Assembly (NCBI RefSeq): GCF_016545825.1
Contig: NC_052622.1
Span: 14,079,001 to 14,143,000, forward strand
DNA length: 64,000 bases
Source of the DNA: Eucalyptus grandis
Taxonomy: Eukaryota > Streptophyta > Magnoliopsida > Myrtales > Myrtaceae
Reading direction: 5' to 3'
The position numbers and the translations under genes were made by a program. Of the stretch, positions 23,406 to 36,764 are shown one piece after another. The notes beneath the pieces are model-generated. The model worked only from the letters and a program-made list of their open reading frames with translations, did no database searches and was not told the origin of the DNA. How positions within the stretch are numbered: position 1 is the first letter of the stretch; every line of letters starts with the position of its first letter.

Positions 23406-24552
23406 TATGGAGAAATACACTATCGTTGTCATAAGTTATGTATGGTGCTCACTTTTGGTGTCAAAAGTTCCCGTCGGATCACTTAAGTGCAATATCGGAG
23501 AAAAAACGATCATTTTGATGCCACCAGCAAGAGATTCCGGCCAGATTAATTACGTGGGTTTTATATTTTTTTAAAAAAGTTCCGATTGCTTTAAAACGAT
23601 GTTGTTTTCAGTCTTCCTTAAGAAAACAGCGTCATTTTGCCGTCCTACGTGGATGGCTTCACAAAAATGATGTTGTTTAACTCATTTGGGAATTTTATTT
23701 ATTTATTTGGGGATTGAAATTAGGGTTTTTACGACCTACCTCGCCGGGCCGTCGTCGCTCGGCCTCTGCCGCCGCTGGGCCGCCATTGCTCACTCAGCCG
23801 TCGTTGCTTGGCGCTATTCGGACACCCTCGACGGCACATGAGGGAGCACTAGCCCCAATCGCCGGAGCCTAGGTACTGGAAGACATAGGCCAAGCACTCA
23901 TCGGGGAGATTGGAGATGGAGAGGGAGACATCAATGGCAAAGCACTCGTCGGCAGCCTCCCCGAGCAACAGCGATCACGACCTTCAACTTGGCCACCGAG
24001 TGGCCATCGTCGGTGGCTCGGGGTCGAGGTCGGGGTCGGAGCCACGGCCGCCGAGTGGCCATTGTCGAGGTTGAGGTCGTGGTCGGGGTCGGAGCCACGG
24101 CCGCCGAGTGGCCATTGTCGAGGTTGAGGTCGTGGTCGGGGTCGGAGCCACGGCCGCCAAGTGGCCATCGTCGGGGTCGGGGTCGGGGTCGGAGTCGGGG
24201 TCGAGCCACGGCCGCCGAGTGGCCATCGTCGGGGTCGGGGTCAGAACCACGACCGCCAAATGCGGGGGCCGTCAAGGACGGCGAATGGCCGGAGAGTTAG
24301 GGTTTTGAATTGGGGGAGACACTAAACGACGCCGTTTTAGTGTTAGGATGTTGATTGTACTCTCTAGCAAGCCACATCAGCTTCAAAAATTAACAAAAAA
24401 AGTGCCACGTCAGATTTCCGGCCAATCAGATTAGAGTTGACACTAAAATGATAGTTTTTCAAAAAGTTTGGCACTTAAATGATCCGACAGAAATTTTTGG
24501 TACTAAAGTGAGCGTCATACACAACTTATGGCACCGATAGAGTATTTATCCC
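23406..24552. mobile_element. Non-autonomous long-TIR DNA transposon (Mutator-like?)
   Basis: The ends are inverted repeats of roughly 110-150 bp: the left begins near 23409 (ggagaaatacactatcg) and the reverse complement of the right end begins ggataaatactctatcgg. Both continue through matching stretches such as 'cggatcacttaagtgc' and 'cggatcatttaagtgc'. It is flanked by tcaaat on both sides (23400-23405 and 24553-24558; possibly 8-9 bp with mismatches), and units 1 and 3 have the uninterrupted site. Long TIRs and a TSD of that size suggest a MULE, but no transposase is present. The interior is GC-rich with a minisatellite. Confidence 0.85.
24039..24257. repeat. 53-bp GC-rich minisatellite inside the long-TIR element
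   Basis: The phrase gagccacggccgcc starts at 24039, 24092, 24145 and 24203, with a variant at 24244, giving a period of 53, 53, 58 and about 41. The intervening phrases are gtggccattgtcgagg and gtcggggtcgg variants. Several frames are open on both strands because the repeat lacks stop trinucleotides; I do not treat these as genes. Confidence 0.9.
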
Positions 24553-25921
24553 TCAAATCGCTCATCCGACAAAAACTTGACATGTCACGGCATTGGAGCA
24601 CGGCCAAGCTAGAAAAGGGAAGGGTTAGAGGGAGAGACATGAAGAGATTCCTAGTGATGAAAACAGTTTTTTGAGTGTTGTCGAGACACTACACGAGCAC
24701 CGAGAGGCCTGTACCCTATATGATCTTAACTACCGATCTCCCCTACTGCCACGAGTACTGCATGATTGACCTAAACTTATTCCCAAATGCAACTCCACTT
24801 TGGACTCTCCTAGGGCATGGAGAGACTCTTCGGGGAGAGAAAGTGGGAGAATGGTCCTGTGAATGGGTATGTGGCGGATCATATGGCCAAGACCCAAAAG
24901 TGGACCACAGGGACTATACTAGACAATTATATTTCCTAAATTAATATGTTATATTTGTTAAAAAGTCCAACCCAAAACATATCACCGTGGGGTCTTTCAT
25001 AAGGATGAAGTTGTAATAAGGTAGCCGTAGAAAAATCTGTGGCTGGATTGATTTCCTCCACAAGCATCTACTCCTAAAAAATTGAAAAGCAGTGAGCTCC
25101 GTGATAAAAGCAAAGCGAGCCGTGCTAGTAGAGTGCATCCATTTTTCAGTTGGCTTCTAATCTAAGCTTGACAAATAGGGAAATGATTTCAAACCTAACT
25201 TAGGTTGGGAAAAGCCTTGTCGATCATTTGCTTCTTGTTTTCAAGCCCAACCCTATGCTTGTTTAGTTAGGTTAATTGAGTGGTGCCAAAGGTTACTTTT
25301 TGAAAATTATTTTATAATGGTGTCTTATCCTATCTATACAGTCCTGGGTTTGAAAGATTACCAACACTTTAGAGAAATGATAGAGAGGCAACCAAAACAA
25401 GGGGGTAGCTGGCTTCAACATTGGATTGGACATTAGACAAGCGAATAAGAAAGGGACTGTACATGCAAAATAAATTAAGATAGAGAATCTGACTTTGATA
25501 CCATGTTAGAAGATCTAATACAAAACTTACACAGAATGATCATCATATAAATCTCGTAGAGAAGGGACGTGGCTTGAACAATCTTTGTGCCTATCCGAAA
25601 TTCTTTATTGAAAGAAAATGAAAGATCGGCTATTTGTTTGCAGTCACCGTCCAAAAAAAACAGTGGTATTAAGGCCATAATGACCGGGTTTTTTGGATTT
25701 AAGTACCCTTTTTTATTCTTTGACTTTTGGGTGGGCGTGGAGGCTCATCCAAGAAAAAGGAAGGAGCGGCGACAATATGTGAAGATCCAAATGACCAAGT
25801 TTTTAAATTGATACGGCCCAATGGCGATGGGGCACCCACAATAAGCAGAATTACAAATCTCAGAGGGGGACAATTAATGCCAGGACCATGTGGCATCGAA
25901 GACAAAATCGAAATGCTAGTG

Positions 25922-25988
25922 TGACTCAGCGTGACTCAAGGTTGTCTCTACTCATCCACCCTTTTCTCTCATGGTCTGTCTATAAATA
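25922..25988 (+). promoter_or_regulatory. CLE copy 2 core promoter: two TGACTCA boxes and TATA box
   Basis: TGACTCA at 25922-25928 and 25932-25938, TATAAATA at 25981-25988, with the same spacing as copy 1. Confidence 0.6.
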
Positions 25989-26119
25989 GAGCGATCCAAT
26001 GCTCAGGTCAAGCACACAAAGAAGAAGAATCCTTTGCCTTGGACTTGCATAGTAGCTCAAGCTCCTACTGTACCCACGTTCGCATCTTTCTGCTCATTCG
26101 CATCTTTCCACATTCGCAC

Positions 26120-26377
26120 ATGGCTGGTTTTTCGAATGCGAGGCGGGTGTTACTCGTCGCACTTCTTTTTGCGTTTCTCGTCGTGAATGCACAGGGACGT
26201 GCTCTCGTGGATAAGAGGAATGCTGGCCGTCTTCTTTTGCGTCAACTCGGCAACCGCGACGGAGCCAAGCCGAGCTATGTTGAGTGGGCTTCGACCATGG
26301 ATGCAGACCCGACGAAGGCAGCGCCAGGAGGACCCGACAAGCAGCATAACCGTGACAGCCCTTCCGCCCTTCGCTAG
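26120..26377 (+). CDS. CLE-family peptide precursor, copy 2, divergent core
   Basis: An 85-residue precursor, same length as copy 1 and fully open. The signal peptide MAGFSNARRVLLVALLFAFL is kept. The hormone-like motif reads KAAPGGPDKQHN, against RAAPGGPDPQHH in copy 1: the first Arg is Lys, Pro9 is Lys and the last His is Asn. The tail is RDSPSALR. About 14 of 85 residues differ from copy 1, and few differences are silent. Pro9 is highly conserved across CLE peptides, so loss of receptor binding, or altered specificity, is plausible but unproven. TATA box and TGACTCA pair are intact, so transcription is possible. Confidence 0.78.
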   Translation: MAGFSNARRVLLVALLFAFLVVNAQGRALVDKRNAGRLLLRQLGNRDGAKPSYVEWASTMDADPTKAAPGGPDKQHNRDSPSALR

Positions 26378-26690
26378 CCATAGAAACCAAACCGTGCGAG
26401 AGAGGGTTATTTCTATAAGCCTGGCCAAAGTTCTACGTGGTACAAGGTGTTCGCAAACAAGAATAATGTGAGAGAGGGAATAATAATGAATATGGTGATG
26501 AAAGAGGTGACATGCTGGTTACCAAAAAAAAAAAAAAAGGTGACATACGTTGCCCTTGCACCAGAAGGTGCAAGAGTCCTATGTTTTTCGCTCGCTTATA
26601 GTTCCTAAGTTATGAGAATATTACATGTGGGAACGATGATGTTTTCCTCACTAGTCTTCAACTTATATTCAGTATTCGAAAAATACCCCA

Positions 26691-26692
<2 letters not shown>

Positions 26693-26734
<42 letters not shown>
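26693..26734. repeat. (CT)n microsatellite, unit 2
   Basis: About 21 CT units at the position equivalent to 7715-7786. Confidence 0.95.
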
Positions 26735-26735
<1 letters not shown>

Positions 26736-27002
26736 AAAAAAAAAAAAAATGGCTTATGCATGCAATGCTCACAATGTAGCACTATATAATCGCGACGTAA
26801 TGTAACATACAATACAATACTATACCATGAGTCATGGTATGCTAAATTTGAAAAAAAAAATCACTCTCTAATTTAATGATACTATAATACAAGAAGAGAC
26901 GGCATATGAAAAAGTGTAAAGTTATCCTCATTAGTCAATTGTGTAAGGGGTGTTTCATTCACAAAATCTCCGTCAACTATGGGTAGCTAAACACGTCAAT
27001 TC

Positions 27003-29450
27003 AGAGAAGATGGGACTCATTAAGTCATTGAGCTGGTAATTTCATCCCATATAACTTCACTGCTCCATAATTTTCCTTTCTTAGATTGAAAAAGAAAATG
27101 GGATAGGGAAGTACCGTAAAACCATGTTTCAATAATTTTTTATGAAAGTAAAATAGCAAGCAAAGGAACAGTTAAGTCTACATTTTAAGTTCCAAAGTTC
27201 AGAAAAATAAAGATCGAACACATTGAATACCTAATGAATCAACATTAGCTTTACCTGAAGAATTTGAAGCATGACAAAATCAAGTGGTGCAGTGAGATTT
27301 CAAGTAACAACCGATTGAAAATTCGGGCGATCAACTCAGCCCCGATACAGTCGATAACAGCCAAACACCAATGTAATCTGAGTTGACATTTCAAGCATAC
27401 GAAGGGGGACCGAACTCTCTAAAAAAGCACTAAGATCTCCCAGCATACAAAGAGCACAATGCATCAAGATTCAACAAGCAAGAACCCCAGTAACCATTCC
27501 CCTTCATTGCCATGCCAAAATTTACAATCTTTCTCCATGTGAGCCATGTACCCGTTTATGAAACTCCCCACAACTCCGACAACCCATGCCGATGAGAAAA
27601 TTAATACTTTCCAGATAATAAAAAATTATGAAACCATTTGAAGCAACAGGGTCTCTCCCGCATTATCGACCCTCTAGCGAAAAGAATACGGGAAAAGATT
27701 TAGCCCTCTGGATTTCACTCCTTGGCGCAAAATTCCAACTTTCAGCCCTAAAACTCCATTTCCAGATCAAATTTTTCGAAATTGAAGCTCCAATTTGCAG
27801 GACGCGCAAACCGATAGTGACAGCCTCAGTCGACCAATTACAAATCATGAGAGAGAGAGAGAGAGAGAGAGGTGAGAGTGAAGTAAGGAAGGGAATGCCT
27901 TAGTTTCTGCATGCGAAAAATGGGAACGCGGTTGGATCAGAGCGCAGAGGGGACTCTTGAACTCAACGTTTCAAGTTTCCAGCGTTGCAAAGTCCGGACC
28001 TTTAGCCCCAGGCGAGCTTGTCGAGCTCAATTCAAGCTGAGATTTTTCTAGGGTTTTGGTTTTTTTTTTTTTTTTCCTTTATCCTCTAGTCAAACTTTTT
28101 CTAATTAATGAGGAACGAGCATAATTTGATTCAAACTACAAATCAACTGATCGTCAGCTTAGTCCTCAAGACGTAATTTCAATAATTTCAGTTTGTAAAT
28201 CAAAGCCGACTAAAATTTGGCTATTTGGTTTGATTTTATTTTATTTTTCCAAATTGCTCTGAATCAAACTCTTTTTATGAGTTATGCCGTAATGCAAGAT
28301 TACGGGAAAATTCCAAGAAAGGGTTTGAAATGTCTTCATTTGTTCAAATAAAAATATAAAGTGTATCTTATTTCAAATAAGAGTCTAAAATAAAGACTTC
28401 AAATGAATTTTATAAGTAGCTATATTAGTTTGAAAAAAGGACTTAACTTTCCAATTAGTCAAGAACCTTTTCATCCTTCACCTTTTTTTTGAATCTTTTC
28501 TTCTTCTTGCTTTTTTTTTTTCATTTTTTGTTTCTTTCTATTTTCCTTTTTTCGGTTTTCCGTTTCTTCTTCGTTGGTGGTTGGTCTCACACAATGGGCT
28601 GCCATTGTAATGCCCCAAGAGGGTTGGACGAGAGTCGCTTTCACGAAACATAGTTGAGGCCCTCTCGCCAGATATATGCAAGGGCCACTTTGTCAGCGGT
28701 TGGCAAGGCTACCCTCAAAAGCCATAAGTGAGGGTCGCTCAAAGCTGATGAGGGCATGGGTTGAGGTGACCTTTGCCTAGATTTGGCGAGGATGGTGGCC
28801 CTCACCCAACAGTCGACAATCAAACCTTTGTCGTCTCTTGTCGAATTTAAAAAAAAAAAAAACTAAAATTAAATTTGTCTTTAAATGAAAATGCCTTTAA
28901 CCAACTAGAATATTTAGCTGGCCAGCAAGGTCATCCTCTTATTTTAAACTGCATGAAATTTCTTTATAGTTCATGATATTTAGGATATATAATTAGTATA
29001 GTAACTATCAGCAAGAATCAATACGCTCCTAAATACGTATCGAATAATTTTCAAACATTAAATTTTTACTAAGTTAAGGTTTCCTCTTTGTTCTATATCC
29101 TTTGTTAATAATTGTAGCGAGTTCGGAATAATTTTCCGATTTACTAACGCTTCAAATGAATATTGATTTCCTTGATTATTTACTGCAATGTAAAGTATTT
29201 GTCCAAATTAACATAATATCTCAATCTTTTTATTAAACCATGCCATTTGTCACTACGAGAACTTAGACAAATGTCTTCATCTCCACCACATTTTTAATCC
29301 ACATGTCTAAATTAAATCCTTTGAACTTATCTATATGACCTTATGCATGACATTATCTTAACCCTAGAAATTTTTTTGTCTACATTTAACTCTAGTTAAT
29401 TGGCATTATTACTTTTAACCAAGGCTAATAAACAATACTTCCAGCCATTA
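27003..29450. other. Distal module of unit 2 (copy of 10190-12642)
   Basis: Begins directly after the deletion junction near 26994. It holds the copy of the unidentified 5'-gene-like module (to about 28060) and the non-coding tail with the GC-kernel repeat. It directly abuts unit 3 at 29451. Confidence 0.6.
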
Positions 29451-32060
29451 TTAAATATAGAGAATAAGTGTGGAAGACAAGAGATAATGCCTTCTTTCCC
29501 TACCTCTTTCACTTGCATCTCCATCTCCCTCACTTCTTCAAGTTCAAGTTTTATTTCACTCTCTCTTTCAAGACAAGGTCCAAACCCCTTCTTATTCTTT
29601 TCTTCTTTTTTCCTTCTTTTTTTTTTTCATTTTAGTGTCTCACAAGGTAAATTCAAAGATTTTCCTTTTATTTTTATCAAATAAGCTTTGTTGTTTTCTA
29701 AAGAATGACACTTGTTAATTTTAATAATTATTTTGATTTCAAGGTGAGTAAATGCTTTGTTTGTTGAAGGTTTCACTCAAGGTAAGTGAAAAACATAAGG
29801 ACTAAGCTAGAATGATCTACTTAGTACTATTGAGCTTGATTGATTGTTTGTTTGCTTATTTACTATAGATTTTATTCTATGCGTGAGTAAGTTGCAATAG
29901 TTGTATGTTAAGTTATAGTGATTGTTGTGCTTGTAGTAAAATCTATTCATATGTCTAGAGTGTCTTTGAGAGATTTCTAAAAGGTTTTGTAGCAACTTGA
30001 ATGGGAAAATTTGAAGATAGTAAAACTAGGCATAATAAGGGGTGTTTTGATAAATTTTTGACAAAATATGGGGTAATTTTGAAATTTTGAAAAAGGAGAT
30101 AAGGTTGTTAACAGGTTTATCTTATGTTTTTTTAGTTTTGATAAGTGGATTTTTAAGTAAGATTAATTAAGGGGAATCCAATCGGTTTAAAAAAATGAGT
30201 TTAGGGGTCTTAGGGGCAAATTCATAATTTCACCAAGTTAACGGATGAATATGCAAAAACTGAAACTTCTGAGGACTGTTCACAGCTTGTGGAATCTTAT
30301 TATGATAAGTTATAAATTAATTTTTAGAGTTAATAGATGATGTGAAAATTATGTAAAAATTGGAACTAGTTGAACTAATTAACCAAAAATGAGTTGTTTT
30401 AATAGTTTTAAATATGTGGGGTGTCTATTGTGTAAATAAAATGTTAGTATGTCTTAGATAACAAAAAGGATAGCTTTTAGTTTTTAATTTGATTAATATT
30501 ACTTGGTCGATTGAAAATTGGAAGTTAGGGCTAAATTTATAAATTGAGAATTTTTACTAGGGCAATAGTCTAGTTTTGAAGAATTTGGAATTATAGAAAA
30601 TACTCCTTAGTTTTGGTGGAAAAAGTGAGCTTAATCAACGGTGGTTTTATTATAAAATGTAAATCTATGAGTTACTTTAATTATTGGAGTAGTAGTGTTT
30701 ATTGTTAAATAGATATCAAGAATTGATAAACCAGTAAAAGTTCTATACCGAATGATCATGGCTTGGTGAAAAGAAAAAGAACATTTATTTGTTAAAGTGT
30801 ACGTAATTGATTGATTCTCATGATTGTATGAGAATGCCAAGAGAGTAATGTGTTGTCACCTACAATTATGAACATCGAAAGTATCTAACGCTTATTTTGT
30901 TGTGATTAATTATGTATATCTTTGATACTTCATGATTAAGACCTTTGCCACGGTTTGTTCGCTCATCGCCATCGAGCGAATTCCCTTATATCAGTATGTA
31001 TGAGACTCTAGAGTTAGCAAATGTTATACAAGGTTAATATGACATGAAATTTTATGATGACATGACTCGGGGAGTCATGATATGATATGGCTTGTGAACC
31101 CATGGTGTGATGTTACTAAATGGCCATTGTCATGGTGTATTAATCCTCATTAATGTAGAGGAGACTCGTGATTGATAGGCTGAGGCGTGGCAAATGAGTA
31201 TGTATAATTCTGTCCCGCATGAGTTAGTGTTGACGATGCCTTATTAGTCAATATATCTCGTGAATCGAGATAGTCCTGGCCAGTGATGAACATCAATTCA
31301 TATGTGTAAATTGATAAGATATTGTGGTACTTGTAATATATAATATGAAATTTACTTATACATGAGCGATCAATCTTATGCAATTTATGGTTGTCTTATT
31401 GACATATTATGATGGGAAAGATAATACTTTTATCCTTGCATTCCTTATGCATGGTTGTTTTGTATTGTCTTGAATTCATGATTGTTGTGATGCCAGTTGA
31501 GTGATTGGTGGATCTCCTATCTTAAACTTATGAATTTCATTTAGAGGGCATTTCTTTAATTTTTAGAATTTTAGGATGGTTCTTCCACCACCGCTACTTT
31601 TTAGAGCTTCAGCTCATATCGAGTATAATTATAAAGAAGTGATATTATCTTATATGGTTCTTGTGTATGTTAAAGCTTGAGTCGACACGGGACTTGCTGA
31701 GTTGGTTCCTCATCGATATATAGCTTGGTACGCGATCTTTGACGGTGACTGGTTGGGACCACTAAGAAAATTTGATGGTCCCCTTGACTACATTTTTTAT
31801 GGGCCATTGATGAGAGAGGTCATTGATCATTTGATTTTAGCTTTGGTGTTATACAGACAGGCTTTTGGATATAGGATGATAGTGTTGAAGTTAGGCGATC
31901 CTAACCCTTCTTAGGTCCTTTGGTATTTTGTGTGTTGTTTGTTATGGGTTATAAATATAAAGTTAACATAATGAAATATTATGTATAATATTTAATTTGT
32001 GTGGTAATCTTCTTATATGTTGTATGGTAATGTATTTGTGGTGCTTCCGCTTGCTATTTA
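29451..32060 (+). other. AT-rich module of unit 3
   Basis: Third copy of the module described at 2244-4860. The open frame seen in the other two copies ends early here, at 31912-31914. Confidence 0.5.
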
Positions 32061-34231
32061 AAAAAAAAATCAAAAAGTACACATGTCGCACGTGAAGTCA
32101 TGAAGAGTCATATATAACTACTTCAAGCCCTTATTTGAAACCGACCTAGTCATTTTAGGTCATTATTTGACGCAATATTCATTTCATGCATTTATTTGAG
32201 AAAATAAAGACACTTCATGCTCTTATTTGGAATTTCCCTCCAAACTATGCATAAATTGGTGTTGCAACAGTAATTATTACATCATAATGCTATTCTATCT
32301 TTAGATGATAGCTTGAGCCTTTAACCAATTCAAGCTTGTTAAAAGTTAAATACTTAATGAAATTTAACTTTATCAGATAAGAGAAGTCAAATAAAAATTG
32401 ATGAGCTCTATTCAATTTGATCTAATTTCAGACCCTTATATAGTTAAGTTCGGTTTTAAAATTTTCCGAACCATATTATTGTAGTTTAGCTCAATTTTTC
32501 CATCCAAATTAGACCAAACTGAACCGTGCTCATCCCTACTCTACTTGATCTGCTTTCATGCGATTGATTAGAGATTGGCCAAAAGAGATCCTGTCAAGAA
32601 GGACTTGCTTGAAATCCGTGCTCATTCGAGGTCGCCCAAGCCATGGACGCTACTCCACGGGATTGTCACCGTAGGGAAGGTGTGCGAATGGGAATGAGAT
32701 CTCCTGCTGCCCCATCTTATCTTCTCCACAAAGACACGATACGAGGATGGGGCAACGTGTCAAGGACTTGGGGTTGTCATCTCCATTTTCATCCTTATAA
32801 CCTATCATTGCATGCATCTTCAAATTGCTTATCTAACAAAAACTTGACATGTCACGGCATTGGAGCGCGCCAAGCTAGAAAAGGGAAGGGTTAGAGGGAG
32901 AGACATGAAGAGATTCCAAGTGATGAAAAGAGTTTTTTTGAGTGTTGTCGAGGACACTACACGAGCACCGAGAGGCTTGTACCATCTATGATCTTAACCA
33001 CCGATCTCCCCTACTGCCACGAGTACTGCATAACTGAGCTAAAAATATTCCCAAATGCTGATGATTTGATCTGATACCGACCATTGCAACTCCACTTTGG
33101 ACTCTCCTAGGGCATGGAGAGACTCTCTGGTGACGGAAAGTGGGAGAATGGTCCTGTGAATGTGTATGTGGGGGATCATATGGCCAAGACTCAAAAGTGG
33201 ACCACAGGGACTATACTAGGCAATTATATATCCTAATTAATATGCTATATTTGTTAAAAAGTCCAACCCAAAACATATTGCCGTGGAGTCTTTGATAGGG
33301 ATGAAGTAGTAATAGGGTAGCCGTAGAAAAACCTGTGGCTGGATTGATTTCCTCCACAAGCATCTACTCCTAACAAAATGAAAAGCAGTGAGCTCCACGA
33401 CAAAAGCAAAGCGAGCCACACTAGTAGAGCGCATCCATTTTTCAGTTGGCTTCTAATCTAAGCTTGACAAATAGGGAAAGGATTTCAAACCTTACCTAGG
33501 TTGGGAAAAGCCTTCTCAATCATTTGCTTCTTGCTCTCAAGCCCAACCCTATGCTTGTTTAGTTAGGTTAATTGAGTGGCAAGAAAGGTTACTTTTTGAA
33601 AACTATTTTACAATGGCATCTTATCCTATCTATATGGTCAGTGTCTTATCTTACTAAGCTTGAAAGATTACCAACAATTTAGAGAAAGGATAGAGGCAAC
33701 CAATATAAGGGGCTAGCTGGCTTCAACATTGGATTGGATATTAGACAAGCGAATAAGAAAGCGGCTGCATATGCAAAATAAATTAAGATAGAGAATCTGA
33801 CTTTGATATCATGTTAGAAGATCTAATACAAAACTTATACATAATGATCATCGTATAAATCTCATAGAGAAGTGACGTGGCTTGAACAATCTTTGTGCCT
33901 ATCCAAAATTCTTTATTGAAAGAAAATGAAAGATCGGCTATTTGTTTACAGTCACCGTCCAAAAAAAAATAGTGGCATTAAGGCAATGATGACCGTGTTT
34001 TTTTGGATTTAAGTACCCTTTTTTATTCTTTGACTTTTGGGTGGACGTGGAGGCTCATCCAAGAAAAAGGAAGGAGCGGCAACAATATGTGAAGATCCAA
34101 AATGACCAAGTTTTTAAATTGGTACGGCCCTATGGCGATGGGACACCCACAATAAGCAGAATTACATATCTCAGAGGGGGACAATTAATGCCAGGACCAT
34201 GTGGTATCGAGGACAAAATCGAATGCTAGTG

Positions 34232-34299
34232 TGACTCAGTGTGACTCACAGTTGTCTCAACTCATCCACCCTTTTTCTCTCATCGTCCGTCTATAAATA
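34232..34299 (+). promoter_or_regulatory. CLE copy 3 core promoter: two TGACTCA boxes and TATA box
   Basis: TGACTCA at 34232-34238 and 34242-34248, TATAAATA at 34292-34299. All elements of the other copies are kept although the coding sequence is broken. Confidence 0.6.
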
Positions 34300-34412
34300 G
34301 AGCGATCCAACGCTCAGGTCAAGCACACAAAGAAGAAGAATCCTTTGCCTTGGACTTGCATGGTAGCTCAAGCTCCTACTGTACCCACGTTCGCATCTTT
34401 CCACATTCGCAC

Positions 34413-34668
34413 ATGGCAGGTTTTTCGAATGCGAGGCGGGTATTACTTGTCGCAGTTCTTTTTGTGTTTCTTGTCATGAATGCAGAGGACGTGCTCTCGT
34501 TGATAAGAGGAATGATGGCCGTCTTCTTTGCATCAACTCGGCAACGGCGATGGAGCCAAGCCGAGCTCTGTTGAGTGGGCTTCGACCATGGATGCAGACC
34601 CGACGAGGACAGCGCCCGGAGGACCCGACCCGCAGCATTACATTCACGGCCCTTCCCCCGTTCCCTAG
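34413..34668 (+). pseudogene. CLE-family peptide gene, copy 3, two single-base deletions
   Basis: Starts MAGFSNARRVLLVAVLFVFL like the others, then shifts frame after NA (cacaggg in copy 1 is caga­gg here) and again where a run of Ts is one shorter (cttcttttgc against cttctttgc). The span is 256 bp, exactly two less than the 258 bp of the intact copies. In the shifted frame the motif region would read RTAPGGPDPQHY with tail IHGPSPVP. If the deletions are real the gene is dead; if they are assembly errors it would be a third functional variant. It lies next to the PPR gene, in the likely ancestral position. Confidence 0.75.
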
Positions 34669-34921
34669 CCATAGAAACCAAACCGTGCGAGAGAGGGTTA
34701 TATTCTATAAACGTAGCCAAAGTTCTACGCGGTAATGTGAGAGAGGGAATAATAATGAATATGGTGATGAAAGAGGTGACATGCGTTGCCCTAGCACCAG
34801 AAGGTGCAAGAGTCCTATGTTTTTGGCTCGCTTATAGTTCCTAAGTTATGAGAATATTACATGTGGGAACGATGGTGTTTTCCTCACTAGTCTTCAACTT
34901 ATATTCAGTATTCGAAACCTA

Positions 34922-34926
<5 letters not shown>

Positions 34927-34990
<64 letters not shown>
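34927..34990. repeat. (CT)n microsatellite, unit 3
   Basis: About 32 CT units, same position relative to the CLE copy as in units 1 and 2. Confidence 0.95.
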
Positions 34991-34994
<4 letters not shown>

Positions 34995-35089
34995 AATGGC
35001 TTATACATGCAATGCTCACAATGTAGCACTATATAATCACGATGTAATGTAACATACAATACAATACTATACCATGAGTCATGGTATGC

Positions 35090-36745
35090 TAAATTCGAAA
35101 TAGCTCACTCTCTAATTTAATGATACTATAATACAAGAAGAGACGACGTATTAAAAGTGTAAAGTTATCCTCATTAGTTAGTTGTATAAGGGGTGTTTTG
35201 TTCACAATATCTCCGTCAACTACGGGTAGCTAAACACAACCTACACTCATCTGCGCAATTAGTATGGCAGACTTTAATCACCAAATATGAAAGTGATATA
35301 GGTCGTTGGACAAATTAAACTTTGTAGGCATTGACCAAGCATGTGAGGCATCAGAAGTCCCAATGTTGTGGGTCTGATATGATGGACATGGTCTTTACTA
35401 TTGGCAATACTCACAAATTATGATGTTTGCCCAAACTAGCATTTTCATTTCAATTCGTTAAGCAGAGTATATGGTTGCTTCAAATTCAAGTAAAATACTT
35501 CCTTATATATTCATTGTACAGTAAATTGAATCAATCTTGATCATGACCAGTAGTAAGTTCTATACAAGTCCTGCGTGGATTTCACGACATCCCTAGAACC
35601 GGTCCACACAAGTGTTTCTCCGTATTCAATTATTTCCTATGTAGGGCATAGGTTCCAAATTGGAATGAACTATGTAGCTTGCTAAAAACATTGTTGTGTC
35701 AGTAATCACTTTCGATGTGATTTCAGGGCATTGCACCATTTTGCTCACCATGGATTTGAGGTGGAGTGGAGCTATAACCTTTCATTCTTTTTGACCTTGG
35801 TAGGCTGGATTCCGCCAATAATCTACCGAGAGCCTTTCAAGGCAATATCTGATTAGTGCATGATCTGAATACTATAAGTTAGTCGCCACTCAGGACAAGA
35901 TGGCTTTCACTTTCAGCCGCTCGCCAAAACCTATGATTTGGTCGGAAAAGGGCACCTGCAAATGTGGACGAGAAGAATCTTACGCTCGTGCTGATGTGTT
36001 CTGATGCAATACAAGGATATGAGGTTCCTCCACTTAGCCAATGGAAGAGATTTGGACTCTTTCTAAATAGTGGAGGGAGAGTGAGAGAGACCCAAAAGGA
36101 CTCTGCAAATCAGCTTTGCTCCATTGCCACGGACTTTTTGGCTTTTGAACAGGGGTATTCGCCGCCACTGAGGTTAACCTAAATCAGTGTCAAGCTCGTC
36201 ACGGGTTCGGTTTCTGTTCTGACAAATTTTTTGAGATTAATCCCAGAGAAAGTAACTTGTTTCGAATTCCTTCGTTTAACCATGATGGGCGCAATGTTGA
36301 TTGGATCCGTAGGTGAGAAGGTGCCACGAAGTTAACCTAAAATACCGCCAGATCGCGTATATTACCTTACTGCTATCCAAAAAGGCAAGGAAAGGCAAAA
36401 GGAAGGCCTAAAAGAACCTCAAACTTGTCGAACTCAAATTTTGAGATGTGGGAATAGCATCAAGACTTTTCTCAGCATTCATGCTTTACGAACTCGCGCC
36501 ATCACCTCAAAAGTTCGAGAGACTGCATCTTTAGTTTAGATGATTAAAAAGGAATACAAGTATGTGGAGAAGAGAACTGAACTGGCCCGACAAAGCACTT
36601 CATCAAAGCGATCTCTCTTGAGCCCTCTAAGGAAAGAATCTAACAATAGCGTGATTGTATTAGTAAAATCACAAGAAGCAAATCCAGGAGCCCATTTATA
36701 GATAAGAATTATAACGTACAACTGTCACGACAAAGAATTCCAGCA
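35090..36745. other. Spacer between CLE copy 3 and PPR gene
   Basis: Matches 7860-9540 closely. No recognised gene. Confidence 0.5.
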
Positions 36746-36764
36746 ATGTATGTGCTTGATCTGG

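Larger units (their letters stand above)
12643..29450. repeat. Large tandem repeat, unit 2 (16.8 kb with two insertions and one deletion)
   Basis: This unit is co-linear with unit 1 but interrupted by a copia element (15678-23060) and a long-TIR element (about 23406-24552). It lacks the segment equivalent to about 8037-10190 of unit 1 (spacer plus PPR fragment), with the junction near 26994. Removing the insertions and adding back about 2.15 kb gives about 10.4 kb, the length of unit 1, so one ancestral unit explains both. Confidence 0.9.

Noticed and set aside
23984..24308. Overlapping long open frames on both strands in the GC-rich minisatellite
   Set aside because: The 53-bp period is not a multiple of three, so the frame cycles; the repeat simply lacks stop trinucleotides. 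No start context and no known domain.
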